Notes under the pieces: generated by a model | The model's input: only the letters and a program-made list of their open reading frames with translations | What the model was told of the DNA's origin: nothing | Databases searched by the model: none | Shown here: piece after piece, positions 17,419 to 27,323 of the stretch | Numbering within the stretch: position 1 is the stretch's first letter | How the letters are laid out: the number at the start of each line of letters is the position of its first letter | Assembly (NCBI RefSeq): GCF_024345225.1 | Contig: NZ_BROD01000001.1 | Coordinates: 2,242,362-2,306,361, forward strand | Reading direction: 5' to 3' | Source: Clostridium sp. TW13 | GTDB lineage: Bacteria > Bacillota > Clostridia > Clostridiales > Clostridiaceae | Length of the DNA: 64,000 nt | Program-made: the position numbers and the translations under genes

Positions 17419-19205
17419 TATAAATACCAACTCCTTTGACTCTCGAACATTTCAGCATAAACACCATCTTTATCCATAAGTTCTTCATGAGAGCCTTTTT
17501 CCAAAATATCACCATTTCCAATAACAAATATTTCATCAGCTAGCTTAGTTGAACCTAAACGATGACTTATAAAAATAGTTGTTCCACCTCTACTGATTTT
17601 CTCAAATCTTTCATACATGTTACTTTCACTGATAGGATCTAACGCTGCTGTTGGCTCATCTAGAATTCTAAGAGGAGCTGGACTTACAATTGCTCTTGCC
17701 ATAGCTATACGCTGCCATTGTCCCCCAGATACGTCTATACCATCACTTTTTATCTTTCCTAAAATTGTATCTATTCCCTTTGGCAATTCATCAATTGCTT
17801 TTCCTAAATCTATTGTCTCAATAGATTTCTCTATTTCTTCATTTTGATTATCATTATTTACATTTCCTAATGCTATATTATCTCTTACAGAAACAAAATA
17901 CTTAGCAAAGTCTTGATACACAACGGAGCACATTGCCTTTAAATCTTTTTGAGCATATTCTTTAATGCTTTTTCCATTAAGTAATATTTCTCCTTCAAAT
18001 TCATCATATAAACCTGTAATTAACTTAGTTATAGTGGTTTTACCACATCCATTCACCCCTACAAAAGCATAGTGTTTTCCTTCTTCTATAATAAAAGATA
18101 TATTTTTTAATATATAGGCATCTGTTCCTGGATATTTAAAAGAGACATTTTTAAACTCCAAAGTTTTTAACTTCTTAATATCTTCTGAAGGTTTGTCCAC
18201 AGCTCCATCCTTACTATCAAGTTTAACAAAATTAGTTAGGTCAACTAGATATTCCTTATTTTTAGCCAATTGATCTCCATACTGTGGAAGCTGCCATGAT
18301 AAACTTTGTATTAAGCTAAAAACGCTATTAACTATTGAGATAAATAAACCAACTGATATCAATCCTTTTTGAACTGGACTGATTAAAATAAATACTATTA
18401 ATATAGATAAAATTGCTGTAATAACACCGCCACCTTTAGCTTTTAAAAACCAAATTAAGTTAACCTTAAACTCTATACCTCTAGCAGTCTCATATTGCTT
18501 ATGCCACTTTTTATTTACTTCTTCTGAATATCCAAAAAGACTTCTCTCTTCTACTGACTCTCTTCCATTTAAAACCTCTCCTAGATATTCAACTTTTCTT
18601 TTGAATTTTTCAGTTTCTCTATTGGCTTCATAACTCGCTTTTCCACCTTTTAATGCTATATAAAATAAAGGTGCTGAAATTGCAACAATAAATAAACCTG
18701 ACCACCATACTTTAGCAAATAATATAGCGAGAATACCTACAATCCTAAGTATCATTGAAATCATAGCAAGTAATTGATCGTAAGCATTTCTGCACTGAAT
18801 TTCTGGTTCCTTAACTACTCTTGAAATTAGATCCCAGCTATCTTGACTTTCAATATGCTTATATTTTAAATTAGCTATTTTCTCAACTAAAAACACCCTG
18901 AAGTTTTGTCTAAGCTTATTTTCAAGCTTTACCTCAGAAAATTTTATAATTTGATAAGAAATCCATGTATAAGCTATTGTCAAGGATAATAATATTAATG
19001 GAGTAATTATACTTGAAGCATCTTGCTTTTTATTAAATATAGCAATAGCTGTATCCAAAAATTGAGCTGTAATCAATAATTGAATTGTTGGAATCAAACC
19101 TTGAAATAAATTTAAAACCCCCATTAATGTAGCAGATATGGGTGCACTTTTAAGTGGTATTTTTACTATGTCCCCTAACCCATATTTTTGTTTTTCTAAT
19201 TTCAT
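17418..19205 (-). CDS. ABC exporter half-transporter (TMD-NBD), first subunit
   Basis: A 595-residue ABC exporter half-molecule. About six membrane segments are spread through residues 20-310, and the ATPase has Walker A GVNGCGKTT, signature VSGGQWQRIAMARA, Walker B LRILDEPTAALD and switch SHRLGS. The start is the ATG at 19205, six bases after GGGGGAG; a longer frame reaches 19307 but has no ribosome site. It overlaps the next exporter gene, and the two are about equal in size, consistent with a heterodimeric exporter. A possible promoter (TTTACA, 17 bases, TAATAT on the minus strand near 19390-19360) lies upstream. Confidence 0.87.
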   Translation of the reverse strand: MKLEKQKYGLGDIVKIPLKSAPISATLMGVLNLFQGLIPTIQLLITAQFLDTAIAIFNKKQDASSIITPLILLSLTIAYTWISYQIIKFSEVKLENKLRQNFRVFLVEKIANLKYKHIESQDSWDLISRVVKEPEIQCRNAYDQLLAMISMILRIVGILAILFAKVWWSGLFIVAISAPLFYIALKGGKASYEANRETEKFKRKVEYLGEVLNGRESVEERSLFGYSEEVNKKWHKQYETARGIEFKVNLIWFLKAKGGGVITAILSILIVFILISPVQKGLISVGLFISIVNSVFSLIQSLSWQLPQYGDQLAKNKEYLVDLTNFVKLDSKDGAVDKPSEDIKKLKTLEFKNVSFKYPGTDAYILKNISFIIEEGKHYAFVGVNGCGKTTITKLITGLYDEFEGEILLNGKSIKEYAQKDLKAMCSVVYQDFAKYFVSVRDNIALGNVNNDNQNEEIEKSIETIDLGKAIDELPKGIDTILGKIKSDGIDVSGGQWQRIAMARAIVSPAPLRILDEPTAALDPISESNMYERFEKISRGGTTIFISHRLGSTKLADEIFVIGNGDILEKGSHEELMDKDGVYAEMFESQRSWYL

Positions 19206-19602
19206 AGACATCTCCCCCTTTTTACCTATGACATTTAATAAATCTTTTAGCAAAAATGATACATAAAAACAATGTTTATTTTCTGTGATTAAACTGATAT
19301 TTTTCACAAGAAAAATTTATTATTTTAAATACATTTTTGGGTTATTTTTCTTTATATATAAATAAATATTACATTTATTTTTTACATTTGTAAATAATAT
19401 CAAATCCACTTTGTACTTTATTTTTCATTTTATAACAAATATTTTCAGGAAATCGTATAATTTAAAAAAGGTATTCCATTTTATTTGATTTAAAGTTATA
19501 ATGGTTTGTAGAGGAAAAATGATTTAATAATTTTTCTTTTCACAAATTATAAATAGCAAAATTTTTAAAACAAAATTTTCAAACAAATGGAGGTAATATA
19601 CA
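19206..19602. other. Divergent intergenic region between ABC exporter and fba
   Basis: An AT-rich spacer of about 400 bases. For fba there are TATAAT boxes at 19456-19461 and 19497-19502, neither with a good -35. For the exporter, minus-strand TTTACA and TAATAT are 17 bases apart, and the -35 lies inside a 6-2-6 palindrome TTTACATTTGTAAA at 19381-19394 that could be an operator. No gene or riboswitch was recognised. Confidence 0.4.
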
Positions 19603-20466
19603 ATGTTAGTTTCAGCTAAAGAAATGTTAAACAAGGCTAGAGATGGAAAATATGCTGTTGGTCAATTCAATATCAACAACTTAGAATGGACAAAAGCAGT
19701 TTTATTAACTGCACAAGAAAACAACTCACCAGTTATACTTGGTGTTTCTGAAGGTGCAGGAAAATATATGGGTGGATATCACGCTATAGTTGGAATGGTT
19801 AATGGTTTATTAGAAGACCTTAAAATCACTGTTCCAGTTGCATTACACTTAGATCACGGTAGCTACGAAGGAGCTTTTAAAACTATAGAAGCTGGTTTCT
19901 CTTCAGTTATGTTCGATGGTTCTCACTATCCAATAGCAGAAAACATTGAAAAGACTAAAGAATTAGTTAAACTTGCTGCTGAAAAAGGAATATCTTTAGA
20001 AGCAGAAGTTGGATCAATCGGTGGAGAAGAAGATGGAGTTGTTGGAGCTGGCGAAATTGCAGATCCAAACGAATGTAAATCAATCGCTGATCTAGGAGTT
20101 ACAATGTTAGCTGCTGGTATCGGAAATATCCACGGAAAATATCCAGCAAACTGGAAGGGATTAGATTTCAAAGCATTAGCTGCAATCAAAGAACTTACAG
20201 GAGATATGCCACTAGTTCTTCACGGAGGTACTGGTATCCCTGCTGAAATGATTAAAGAAGCTATATCTTTAGGAGTTGCTAAAATCAATGTTAACACTGA
20301 ATGTCAATTATCATTCGCAGAAGCTACTCGTAAATATATAGAAGCTGGAAAAGACTTAGAAGGAAAAGGATTTGACCCTCGTAAGTTATTAGCTCCAGGA
20401 TTCGAAGCAATCAAAGCTACAGTTAAAGAAAAGATGGATCTTTTCGGTTCTGTAAACAAAGCTTAA
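19603..20466 (+). CDS. fba: Class II fructose-bisphosphate aldolase
   Basis: A 287-residue zinc-dependent class II aldolase. It opens MLVSAKEMLNKARDGKYAVGQFN and has ALHLDHGSYE with the catalytic Asp and first zinc His (about residues 80-83), EAEVGSIGGEEDG with the Glu ligand region, and later IHGKYP and LVLHGGTG carrying the remaining zinc His residues. The loop GVAKINVNTE binds phosphate. It cleaves fructose 1,6-bisphosphate in glycolysis. The length of about 285-290 residues and codon use strongly biased to GGA/GCT/AAA fit a highly expressed glycolytic gene. It starts at an ATG eight bases after GGAGG and ends at a strong terminator. Confidence 0.93.
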   Translation: MLVSAKEMLNKARDGKYAVGQFNINNLEWTKAVLLTAQENNSPVILGVSEGAGKYMGGYHAIVGMVNGLLEDLKITVPVALHLDHGSYEGAFKTIEAGFSSVMFDGSHYPIAENIEKTKELVKLAAEKGISLEAEVGSIGGEEDGVVGAGEIADPNECKSIADLGVTMLAAGIGNIHGKYPANWKGLDFKALAAIKELTGDMPLVLHGGTGIPAEMIKEAISLGVAKINVNTECQLSFAEATRKYIEAGKDLEGKGFDPRKLLAPGFEAIKATVKEKMDLFGSVNKA

Positions 20467-20480
20467 TTAATTTGAATATA

Positions 20481-20517
20481 AAAAAGGAACTGGTTGTTTT
20501 TCAATCAGTTCCTTTTT
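20481..20517. terminator. Bidirectional terminator shared by fba and the his operon
   Basis: AAAAAGGAACTG and CAGTTCCTTTTT form a 12-bp stem with T-tracts on both strands. It terminates fba (plus) and hisE (minus). Confidence 0.9.
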
Positions 20518-20541
20518 TCTTATATAAACATAACTACACCT

Positions 20542-20868
20542 TTATAGATTCTCAACAGCTTTTCTCTCACTCTTTAAATTACCAGTCTTGTTCCTTCTTA
20601 CTTCTAACTCTTTCTTAACTTCATCTAAACTAATCCCTTGCTCAGCCATCATAACCAAGATATGATAAGCTAAATCACAGATTTCAAGCACAGTCTCTTT
20701 GCTATCTGCATTTTTAGAAGCAATTATTACTTCTGTACTCTCTTCTCCAACCTTTTTAAGAATTTTATCTAATCCTTTATTAAATAGGTATGATGTATAC
20801 GACCCTTCCTCCGGATTATCTTTTCTTTGTTTTATTATTTCATATAAACCTTCTAATACACTATCCAT
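20542..20868 (-). CDS. hisE: Phosphoribosyl-ATP pyrophosphohydrolase
   Basis: A 108-residue MazG-like all-alpha protein with the motif [13 protein letters not shown], whose acidic residues bind magnesium, then [13 protein letters not shown]. It removes pyrophosphate from phosphoribosyl-ATP, the second step of histidine synthesis. It is the last gene of the operon and separate from hisI, instead of fused as in enterics. The ATG at 20868 is chosen because GGGAGG lies seven bases upstream; an earlier in-frame start at 20883 lies before that site. Confidence 0.92.
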   Translation of the reverse strand: MDSVLEGLYEIIKQRKDNPEEGSYTSYLFNKGLDKILKKVGEESTEVIIASKNADSKETVLEICDLAYHILVMMAEQGISLDEVKKELEVRRNKTGNLKSERKAVENL

Positions 20869-20892
20869 TAATCTACCTCCCAATAAAACTTT

Positions 20893-21222
20893 TTAATAAA
20901 ACTTTCTAAAAAAACAAGTTTTTTCTCCTGTGTGGCAAGCTACACCTTGTTGATCTACCAGTACTAAAAGAGTATCACCATCACAATCTAAAAATATATC
21001 TCCAACCTTTTGATAATGTCCAGAAGTAGCTCCCTTGTTCCAAAGCTCTTGTCTGGTTCTGCTATAAAACCAAGTAAATCCTGTTTCTAAAGTCTTGCTA
21101 AGACTCTCTTCATTCATGTACCCCATCATTAATACATCTTTAGTTTGCTTGTCTTGAATTATAGCTGGAATCAATCCATTACACTTTTTCCAATCAATTT
21201 CATGTAGCAAATTACCTGTCAT
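20893..21222 (-). CDS. hisI: Phosphoribosyl-AMP cyclohydrolase
   Basis: A 109-residue zinc enzyme with the conserved segments [28 protein letters not shown] and DCDGDTLL...GVACHTG, which supply the metal-binding Asp and Cys residues. It opens the adenine ring of phosphoribosyl-AMP. GAGG at the hisF 3' end serves as ribosome site and favours the ATG at 21222; a GTG at 21231 that overlaps the hisF stop is the alternative. Confidence 0.92.
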   Translation of the reverse strand: MTGNLLHEIDWKKCNGLIPAIIQDKQTKDVLMMGYMNEESLSKTLETGFTWFYSRTRQELWNKGATSGHYQKVGDIFLDCDGDTLLVLVDQQGVACHTGEKTCFFRKFY

Positions 21223-21227
21223 AAAAA

Positions 21228-21989
21228 TCACATCCTCACTGGTATCTTCTTTTCTTTTAAATATTCTTTCACTTCATTAATTTGAAGTTCTCCATAATGA
21301 AATAATGATGCTGCTAAAGCTGCATCTGCTTTTCCTTCATTAAATGCATCGTAGAAATGAGATATATCACCACAACCACCTGATGCAATTACAGGTATAT
21401 CAACTATTTCTGATACTCTTCTTGTCAACTCCAAATCAAATCCCTGTTTTGTTCCATCAGCATCCATAGAGGTCAAAAGAATTTCACCGCATCCCAAATC
21501 TCTAACTTTCTTCGCCCATTCCAAAAGATCTAACCCAGTGTCTATTCTTCCTCCATTAATAAACACGTTCCATCCAGTTCCATCTGCTCTTCTTTTTCCA
21601 TCAATAGCAACCACTATGCATTGAGACCCAAAATATTCTGCCCCTTGCTTTACTAGTTGAGAATCTTTTATGGCTGCAGAATTTAATGATATTTTATCTG
21701 CACCAGCTCTTAAAATTGCCTTCATATCATCTAAGTTCCTAAGCCCTCCTCCAACAGTAAAAGGAATAAAAATACGCTCTGCCACACGTCTAACCATATC
21801 TTCCATTATTCCTCTTCCCTCATGAGTTGCAGTTATATCTAGAAAAACCAATTCATCTGCACCTTGCTGGTTGTAGAAAGTAGCAAGCTCCACTGGATCT
21901 CCAACTTCTTTGAGTCCTAAAAAGTTTACTCCCTTAACGACTTTACCATCTTTAACATCTAGACAAGGAATTATTCTTTTAGTATGCAT
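21228..21989 (-). CDS. hisF: Imidazole glycerol phosphate synthase, cyclase subunit
   Basis: A 253-residue (beta-alpha)8 barrel. It starts [20 protein letters not shown] with the catalytic Asp in CLDV, and the second catalytic Asp lies in [21 protein letters not shown] and VIASGGCG bind the two phosphates. With HisH it forms imidazole glycerol phosphate and AICAR from PRFAR. It starts two bases after the hisA stop, so the two are tightly coupled. Confidence 0.95.
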   Translation of the reverse strand: MHTKRIIPCLDVKDGKVVKGVNFLGLKEVGDPVELATFYNQQGADELVFLDITATHEGRGIMEDMVRRVAERIFIPFTVGGGLRNLDDMKAILRAGADKISLNSAAIKDSQLVKQGAEYFGSQCIVVAIDGKRRADGTGWNVFINGGRIDTGLDLLEWAKKVRDLGCGEILLTSMDADGTKQGFDLELTRRVSEIVDIPVIASGGCGDISHFYDAFNEGKADAALAASLFHYGELQINEVKEYLKEKKIPVRM

Positions 21990-21991
21990 TA

Positions 21992-22714
21992 TTATCGCCC
22001 CTTTTTACTTGCTTCAATGGCTTCTTTTAAATCTAACTTTCCTGAATATATGGCCTTTCCGGTTATTGCTCCATAAATGTTCATTTTTATAAGAGCATTT
22101 ATGTCTTGTATATCTCTAATTCCACCTGATGCTATAACATTAGAAGTAACCTCTTCTTTAAATTTTTTAAGCATTTCTATGTTAACTCCATTTAAGGTTC
22201 CATCCTTTGATATATCTGTTACTATAAAGGTCCTTACACCCATAGCATATAATTCCTTACCAAACTCTATATACTCTCTTTCACTAGTTTCAAGCCATCC
22301 AGAACCACAAACCATGTTATTCTTAGCATCTATACCCACAGCAATTTTATCTCCATATGCTTGTAAACTCTTTTCTAATAACTCTTTGTTGCTTATGGCT
22401 GCTGTTCCTAAAATGACTCTTTCTACTCCATTTTCAACATACTCTTTTACTGTTTCAAAATTTCTTATGCCTCCTCCTATTTCTATTGGCACGTTTACGT
22501 TCTTTATTACTTCAAAAATCAATTCTTTATTTACTGTCTTCCCCTCTTTAGCTCCATCCAAATCAACTATATGAATATATTCAGCGCCCAAGGTCTCAAA
22601 CTCTTTTGCTCTCTTAACAACATCTGAGTCTACTACCTCTTCTTTATCATAATCACCCTTGTACAGCCTTACAGCTTTGCCACCTCTAATATCTATTGCT
22701 GGTAGGATTATCAT
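21992..22714 (-). CDS. hisA: ProFAR isomerase
   Basis: A 240-residue (beta-alpha)8 barrel paralogous to HisF. It begins [22 protein letters not shown] with the catalytic Asp in PAID, and the second in [21 protein letters not shown] and VIASGGIRD are the two phosphate loops. It performs the Amadori isomerisation of ProFAR to PRFAR. Its start ATG overlaps the hisH stop by one base (22714). Confidence 0.95.
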   Translation of the reverse strand: MIILPAIDIRGGKAVRLYKGDYDKEEVVDSDVVKRAKEFETLGAEYIHIVDLDGAKEGKTVNKELIFEVIKNVNVPIEIGGGIRNFETVKEYVENGVERVILGTAAISNKELLEKSLQAYGDKIAVGIDAKNNMVCGSGWLETSEREYIEFGKELYAMGVRTFIVTDISKDGTLNGVNIEMLKKFKEEVTSNVIASGGIRDIQDINALIKMNIYGAITGKAIYSGKLDLKEAIEASKKGR

Positions 22715-23319
22715 TATATCAGCTCCTTAAAGTTTTTTAATAGATTAAGTCCTATATCTCCACTCTTTTCAGGATGAAACTGCATTCCTATTATATTTTC
22801 TCTTCTAACTATTGCTGGTACCTCAATCCCTCCATAAGTGCATGTTGCAACCATTTCCTCTTTGTTTTGCATCTCAGCATAGTATGAATGAACAAAATAC
22901 ACAAAACTTTCTTCTTCCGTACCATATAAAATATTATCTTCTTTTTTAAAGTCAAGAGAATTCCATCCCATATGAGGTATCTTTGCATCGCATTGGAATT
23001 TTACTACTTCTCCATTAATTAATGAAAGTCCTTGAGTTTCTTCAATTTCATAACTTTTATCAAATAACAGCTGCATTCCAAGACAAATTCCTAATATAGG
23101 TTTGCCCTTTCTCGCTTCTTCTATTATTATTTTATCCAATTGAGATGCCTTTAAATTTTCCATTCCTTTATTAAAAGCACCTACTCCAGGAAGAATTAAT
23201 TTGCTACTTTCTCTTATTTCTTTTTCATCACTTGATATTTTACAATCTATATTAAGATATTTTAGTCCATTAACAACACTTTTCAAGTTTCCCATGCCAT
23301 AATCTATAACAACAATCAT
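22714..23319 (-). CDS. hisH: Imidazole glycerol phosphate synthase, glutaminase subunit
   Basis: A 201-residue class I glutamine amidotransferase. The oxyanion and nucleophile region is PILGICLGMQLLF with the Cys nucleophile, and the His-Glu pair is in GMQFHPEKSGD. It passes ammonia to HisF. The start is an ATG with GGAGGTG upstream. A 261-base untranslated gap separates it from hisB, although most other his genes here touch or overlap. Confidence 0.95.
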   Translation of the reverse strand: MIVVIDYGMGNLKSVVNGLKYLNIDCKISSDEKEIRESSKLILPGVGAFNKGMENLKASQLDKIIIEEARKGKPILGICLGMQLLFDKSYEIEETQGLSLINGEVVKFQCDAKIPHMGWNSLDFKKEDNILYGTEEESFVYFVHSYYAEMQNKEEMVATCTYGGIEVPAIVRRENIIGMQFHPEKSGDIGLNLLKNFKELI

Positions 23320-23580
23320 CTCAGCACCTCCTTATTCTAACTGCTTTAACTACTCTTATCACTTTTATATTTTTTGTGGTTTTTATGATTTTCAACAATT
23401 ATTTAATATGATTAACAGTAAAATGTAAGGCATCTTCTCTTCTATGCTTCTCATAACTTGTTGAATAACATTAAAAATTAATAACTTATGCTTTCTTCTA
23501 TAGCAATACTTCCATTTAAAGGGTTCCTAAGCATCAAACTACTGAAAAACACTTCCTAAATTTATAAGAATAGTCTTTAA

Positions 23581-24174
23581 TTAAAGAACCCCTTTAGTAG
23601 ATGGTATATTATCATTAGTAACCGCAATAGCATCTCTTAACGCTCTTCCAAATCCTTTAAAAAGAGCTTCTATTTTATGATGATCATTCTTTCCATATAA
23701 AATCTTGCAATGAAGTGTTATCCCTGCATTAAAGGCTACAGCCCTAAAAAATTCTTCTACCATTTCAGTAGAAAATTGACCAACACTATCTCTATTAAAC
23801 TCAGCTTCAAAAACTAAATATGGTCTCCCACTAATATCTAAAGTTACAAATGCTAAAGATTCATCCATAGGTAAATAGCAAGTTCCATATCTATTTATTC
23901 CTTTTTTATCTCCTAATGCTGTTTTTATGGCACACCCTAAACTTATACCAAAATCTTCAACCATATGATGATCATCAATCCATAAGTCACCAGTTACCTT
24001 TGCATCCAAATCTATTCCACTGTGAAATGAAAATAAATTTAGCATATGATCAAAAAAGCCAACTCCTGTACTTATGTTGCTTTTACCTTCACCATCAAGG
24101 TTCATCATTATTTCTATACTTGTTTCTTTAGTTTTTCTACTATAAGCAGCTACCCTCTCCTGCAAATCCTGCAA
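23581..24174 (-). CDS. hisB: Imidazoleglycerol-phosphate dehydratase
   Basis: A 197-residue manganese enzyme in the monofunctional form. The metal motifs [17 protein letters not shown] and [11 protein letters not shown] are both present, followed by DESLAFV and the [12 protein letters not shown]-terminal motif. There is no N-terminal HAD phosphatase domain, so histidinol-phosphatase must come from another gene. Translation appears to start at TTG 24174, six bases after GGGGGG, inside the last 35 bases of hisC in another frame. Confidence 0.93.
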   Translation of the reverse strand: MQDLQERVAAYSRKTKETSIEIMMNLDGEGKSNISTGVGFFDHMLNLFSFHSGIDLDAKVTGDLWIDDHHMVEDFGISLGCAIKTALGDKKGINRYGTCYLPMDESLAFVTLDISGRPYLVFEAEFNRDSVGQFSTEMVEEFFRAVAFNAGITLHCKILYGKNDHHKIEALFKGFGRALRDAIAVTNDNIPSTKGVL

Positions 24175-25210
24175 AATTATCCCCCCTTAAAACTCTTTCT
24201 ATTATACTGATAATTTTACTATTATCCTCTCTTGAGCCAACTGTTAATCTGAATTTATCATCATTAAAATTTCTAATAACTATTCCAAAGTTCTCTAAAG
24301 CTTTTATAATTTCTGATTTAACTTCTGATTGAGCATAAATGAAATTGGATTTCGTATCATAAAGCTTTATCTTGCCCTGGTTATTCTCTGCTATTTTCTT
24401 TAATTCTTTCACTAAATATTCTCTTTCAGCTAAAATTATCTTTAAGTTTTCTTCCATAATTTCTGGCTTATTTATAGCTGAAGTAGCTATACTTTGAGAA
24501 ATAGAATTTATATTATATGGAACCTTGTATTTTATTAGTTCCTCTATTTTTTCTTGATTTGCTATTAAGAATCCTACTCTAATTGCAGCTAACCCCCACG
24601 CTTTTGATAAAGTTCTAGTAACAATTAGATTTTTATACTTGCTGATATACTTAATCATGCTATTTCCGTAAAACTCAACATATGCTTCATCAACAACAAC
24701 ATCTATGTCTTTAAATTCTTCAAGTATTCTTATTATAGATTCTTCTGTAAGAACACCACCAGTAGGATTGTTCGGGTTAGAAAACATGATCAAGCTAACA
24801 TTTTCTGATTTTCCCTTTTCTATAAATCCTTCTAAATCAAACTCACCATTATTGTAAAAGTCATGTTTGATTATCTCACCATCATAAGAAGCCACGTAAA
24901 AATCATACATAGAAAAATCGGGACAAACCGTTAAAAACTTCTTACCTTTCTTTATTCTCGCACCAATAATCAACTGAAGCATCTCATCTGATCCATTACC
25001 TACTATAATATTTTTTTCGCTCACTCCTACATATTTTCCATAAGCTTTTCTAAGCTCAATAGATTCATCCTCCGGATATCTATTAAGCTCCAATCCATTT
25101 TCTAAACTTTCACTTAAGTACTCTTTATATATATCATTAAAACTTTCATTACCGTTAAGTCTTATCTTAGCTTCGCCCATTTCAGCCGTATATCCATTAA
25201 ACTCTGCCAT
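24140..25210 (-). CDS. hisC: Histidinol-phosphate aminotransferase
   Basis: A 356-residue class I/II PLP aminotransferase. RLNGNESF (about 19-26) is the family opening, NPNNPTGG follows, VVDEAYVEF holds the PLP-binding Asp and Tyr, [16 protein letters not shown] contains the PLP lysine, and the C-terminal [11 protein letters not shown] has the substrate-binding Arg. It makes histidinol phosphate from imidazole acetol phosphate. The start ATG (25210) sits six bases after GAGGG, 14 bases inside the hisD 3' end. It overlaps hisB by 35 bases. Confidence 0.94.
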   Translation of the reverse strand: MAEFNGYTAEMGEAKIRLNGNESFNDIYKEYLSESLENGLELNRYPEDESIELRKAYGKYVGVSEKNIIVGNGSDEMLQLIIGARIKKGKKFLTVCPDFSMYDFYVASYDGEIIKHDFYNNGEFDLEGFIEKGKSENVSLIMFSNPNNPTGGVLTEESIIRILEEFKDIDVVVDEAYVEFYGNSMIKYISKYKNLIVTRTLSKAWGLAAIRVGFLIANQEKIEELIKYKVPYNINSISQSIATSAINKPEIMEENLKIILAEREYLVKELKKIAENNQGKIKLYDTKSNFIYAQSEVKSEIIKALENFGIVIRNFNDDKFRLTVGSREDNSKIISIIERVLRGDNFAGFAGEGSCL

Positions 25211-26495
25211 CTTCAACCCTCACCCTCACTGAATTTGCATGAGCAGTTAACCCTTCTTGTTCTGCAAATTTAATTATTTTATTTCCCTCTTTATTAAGCT
25301 TCTCTTGGGAATAGTATAAAAATGAAGATTTCTTTAAGAAACTCTCTGTTGATAGAGGAGAAAAGAATTTAGCAGTTCCTGCAGTTGGTAATACGTGATT
25401 AGGGCCAGCAAAATAATCTCCTACTGGTTCAGGAGTATAATACCCTAAAAATATTGAACCTGCATTCTTAACTTTAGGTAAGTTTTCTGTTACATTACTA
25501 ATCATTAGTTCTAAATGTTCTGGTGCTATTTTATTGGATAACTCTATTGCCTGATCAATACTCTGACATAAAATAAACAGCCCATAGTTTTCAAGTGATT
25601 CTTCTATAATCTCTTTTCTTGATAATTTACTAGTTTGTATTTTCAATTCTTCTATAGTCTCATCCATTAACTTTTTTGAAGTAGTTACAAAAATTGATGA
25701 AGCCAATTTATCATGTTCTGCTTGCGAAAGTAGATCAGCTGCTACATGTTTGGGATTTGCATTTTCATCAGCTATAACTAAAATTTCACTAGGTCCTGCA
25801 ATCATATCTATGTCTACTTCTCCAAAAACTTCTTTCTTAGCAGTAGCAACAAATATATTTCCTGGTCCCACTATTTTGTCTACTTTTCCAATACTTTCAG
25901 TACCATAAGCCAGAGCTCCTATTGCTTGTGCTCCCCCAACCTTATATATCTTATCAATTCCTGCAACCTTTGCTGCCACAGCTACTGCTGGATTTATTTT
26001 TCCTTCTTTATCTGGAGGAGTTACCATAATGATTTCTTTAACTCCAGCTACTCTAGCTGGAACTATATTCATAAGAACTGAGGAAGGATATGTTGCTGTT
26101 CCACCTGGAACATACACCCCCACTCTTTCAAGAGGCACCACCTTTTGCCCTAAAAACACTCCATCCTCTTGAAAATCACACCAAGATCTTTGAAGCATTT
26201 TATTATGATAACTTTCAATATTTTTCTTTGCTTCTTCTAAGATATTTTTGAATTCATCATCTATTTTTGATAAAGCTTCTTCTAGTTCTTCATTGCTGAC
26301 TTCTAAATCCTTTAATACAACTCCATCAAACTTTTCTGTTAATTCAATTAAGGCTCCATCGCCTTCTTGCTTAACTTTTGCAAGTATATCTTGAACTTTT
26401 TCAGTTACATTACTGCTTTGTTGACTTTTTCTCTGATTTAAAATCTCTACAAATTCCTTATATTTATCTTCACTATACTGAAATATATTAAACAT
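25197..26495 (-). CDS. hisD: Histidinol dehydrogenase
   Basis: A 432-residue zinc enzyme of the usual length. Conserved blocks include ERVGVYVPGGTATYPSS, GAQAIGALAYGTES, KIVGPGNIFVATAKKEVFG, DMIAGPSEILVIAD and the PEHLELM and GDYFAGPNHVLPT motifs with catalytic and zinc His/Glu residues. It oxidises histidinol to histidine in two NAD steps. It starts with GGAGG upstream. A 195-base spacer precedes it after hisG, with only weak promoter-like elements. Confidence 0.95.
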   Translation of the reverse strand: MFNIFQYSEDKYKEFVEILNQRKSQQSSNVTEKVQDILAKVKQEGDGALIELTEKFDGVVLKDLEVSNEELEEALSKIDDEFKNILEEAKKNIESYHNKMLQRSWCDFQEDGVFLGQKVVPLERVGVYVPGGTATYPSSVLMNIVPARVAGVKEIIMVTPPDKEGKINPAVAVAAKVAGIDKIYKVGGAQAIGALAYGTESIGKVDKIVGPGNIFVATAKKEVFGEVDIDMIAGPSEILVIADENANPKHVAADLLSQAEHDKLASSIFVTTSKKLMDETIEELKIQTSKLSRKEIIEESLENYGLFILCQSIDQAIELSNKIAPEHLELMISNVTENLPKVKNAGSIFLGYYTPEPVGDYFAGPNHVLPTAGTAKFFSPLSTESFLKKSSFLYYSQEKLNKEGNKIIKFAEQEGLTAHANSVRVRVEDGRV

Positions 26496-26690
26496 ATATT
26501 ACGCCTCCTTGTATAAACTCTCTATAATTACAACTTCTAATTATCAACAAAATGATATATGTTCCAATAGTAAAACTACATTTTCTTAACTAACATTTAA
26601 ACTTAATTAAATAACTAAGCACTCAATGCAGAAAACTAATTGCAACATATATATTAATGTTATTAGCTAAACTTTATTTTAACTTTTTAT

Positions 26691-27314
26691 TTATAACACT
26701 TTTCTAACTTTATCTAAAAAATCTTCTATTTCTTTTTGCTTTAATTTAAAAGATGCTCTATTAACAATAACTCTTGCGCTAATATTACAAATTTCATCTA
26801 TTACAATTAACCCATTTTCTTTAAGAGTTGTACCAGTTTCCATGATATCTACTATTGCATCACATAGTCCAAGCAATGGGGCTAATTCTACTGATCCTTC
26901 TATTTTTATTATTTCAACATCCATATTCTTGCTTTGAAAATATTTCTTTGCAACCACTGGATACTTTGTTCCTATTTTTATATGTCTTTCTGCATTCAAT
27001 ACCTCCGTATTAGGTAAAGATGCCATAATAAATTTGCATCGCCCTACGCCCAAATCCATAAGCTCATAATATCCCAAATCACTTTCTATTAACGTATCCT
27101 TTCCTACAATTCCCACATCTGCAACTCCATGTTCCACATAAGTTATGGCGTCAGCACCTTTAACCAAAAAGTATTTATATAAGTTACTCTTATCTTGAAA
27201 GATTAACTTTCTACCCTTATTTTTAAGTTCATCTATATCAAATTGAGCTTTTTCAAAAATTTTAACTGTCTCTTGCTCCAATCTTCCTTTTGTTATAGCA
27301 ATATTTATACTCAT
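26691..27314 (-). CDS. hisG: ATP phosphoribosyltransferase, short form (HisG-S)
   Basis: A 207-residue catalytic subunit lacking the regulatory ACT-like C-terminal domain of long HisG. It shows ITKGRL near the N-terminus, DVGIVGKDTL and the PRPP loop DAIVDIMETGTTLKENGL. It catalyses the first, committed step (ATP plus PRPP). The short form needs HisZ, encoded nine bases upstream, for activity and feedback inhibition by histidine. Confidence 0.95.
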   Translation of the reverse strand: MSINIAITKGRLEQETVKIFEKAQFDIDELKNKGRKLIFQDKSNLYKYFLVKGADAITYVEHGVADVGIVGKDTLIESDLGYYELMDLGVGRCKFIMASLPNTEVLNAERHIKIGTKYPVVAKKYFQSKNMDVEIIKIEGSVELAPLLGLCDAIVDIMETGTTLKENGLIVIDEICNISARVIVNRASFKLKQKEIEDFLDKVRKVL

Positions 27315-27323
27315 TTTTACCCC

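Noticed and set aside
22077-22574. 165-codon plus-strand frame opposite hisA
   Set aside because: Antisense frame of a certain his gene, without ribosome site or family motifs.
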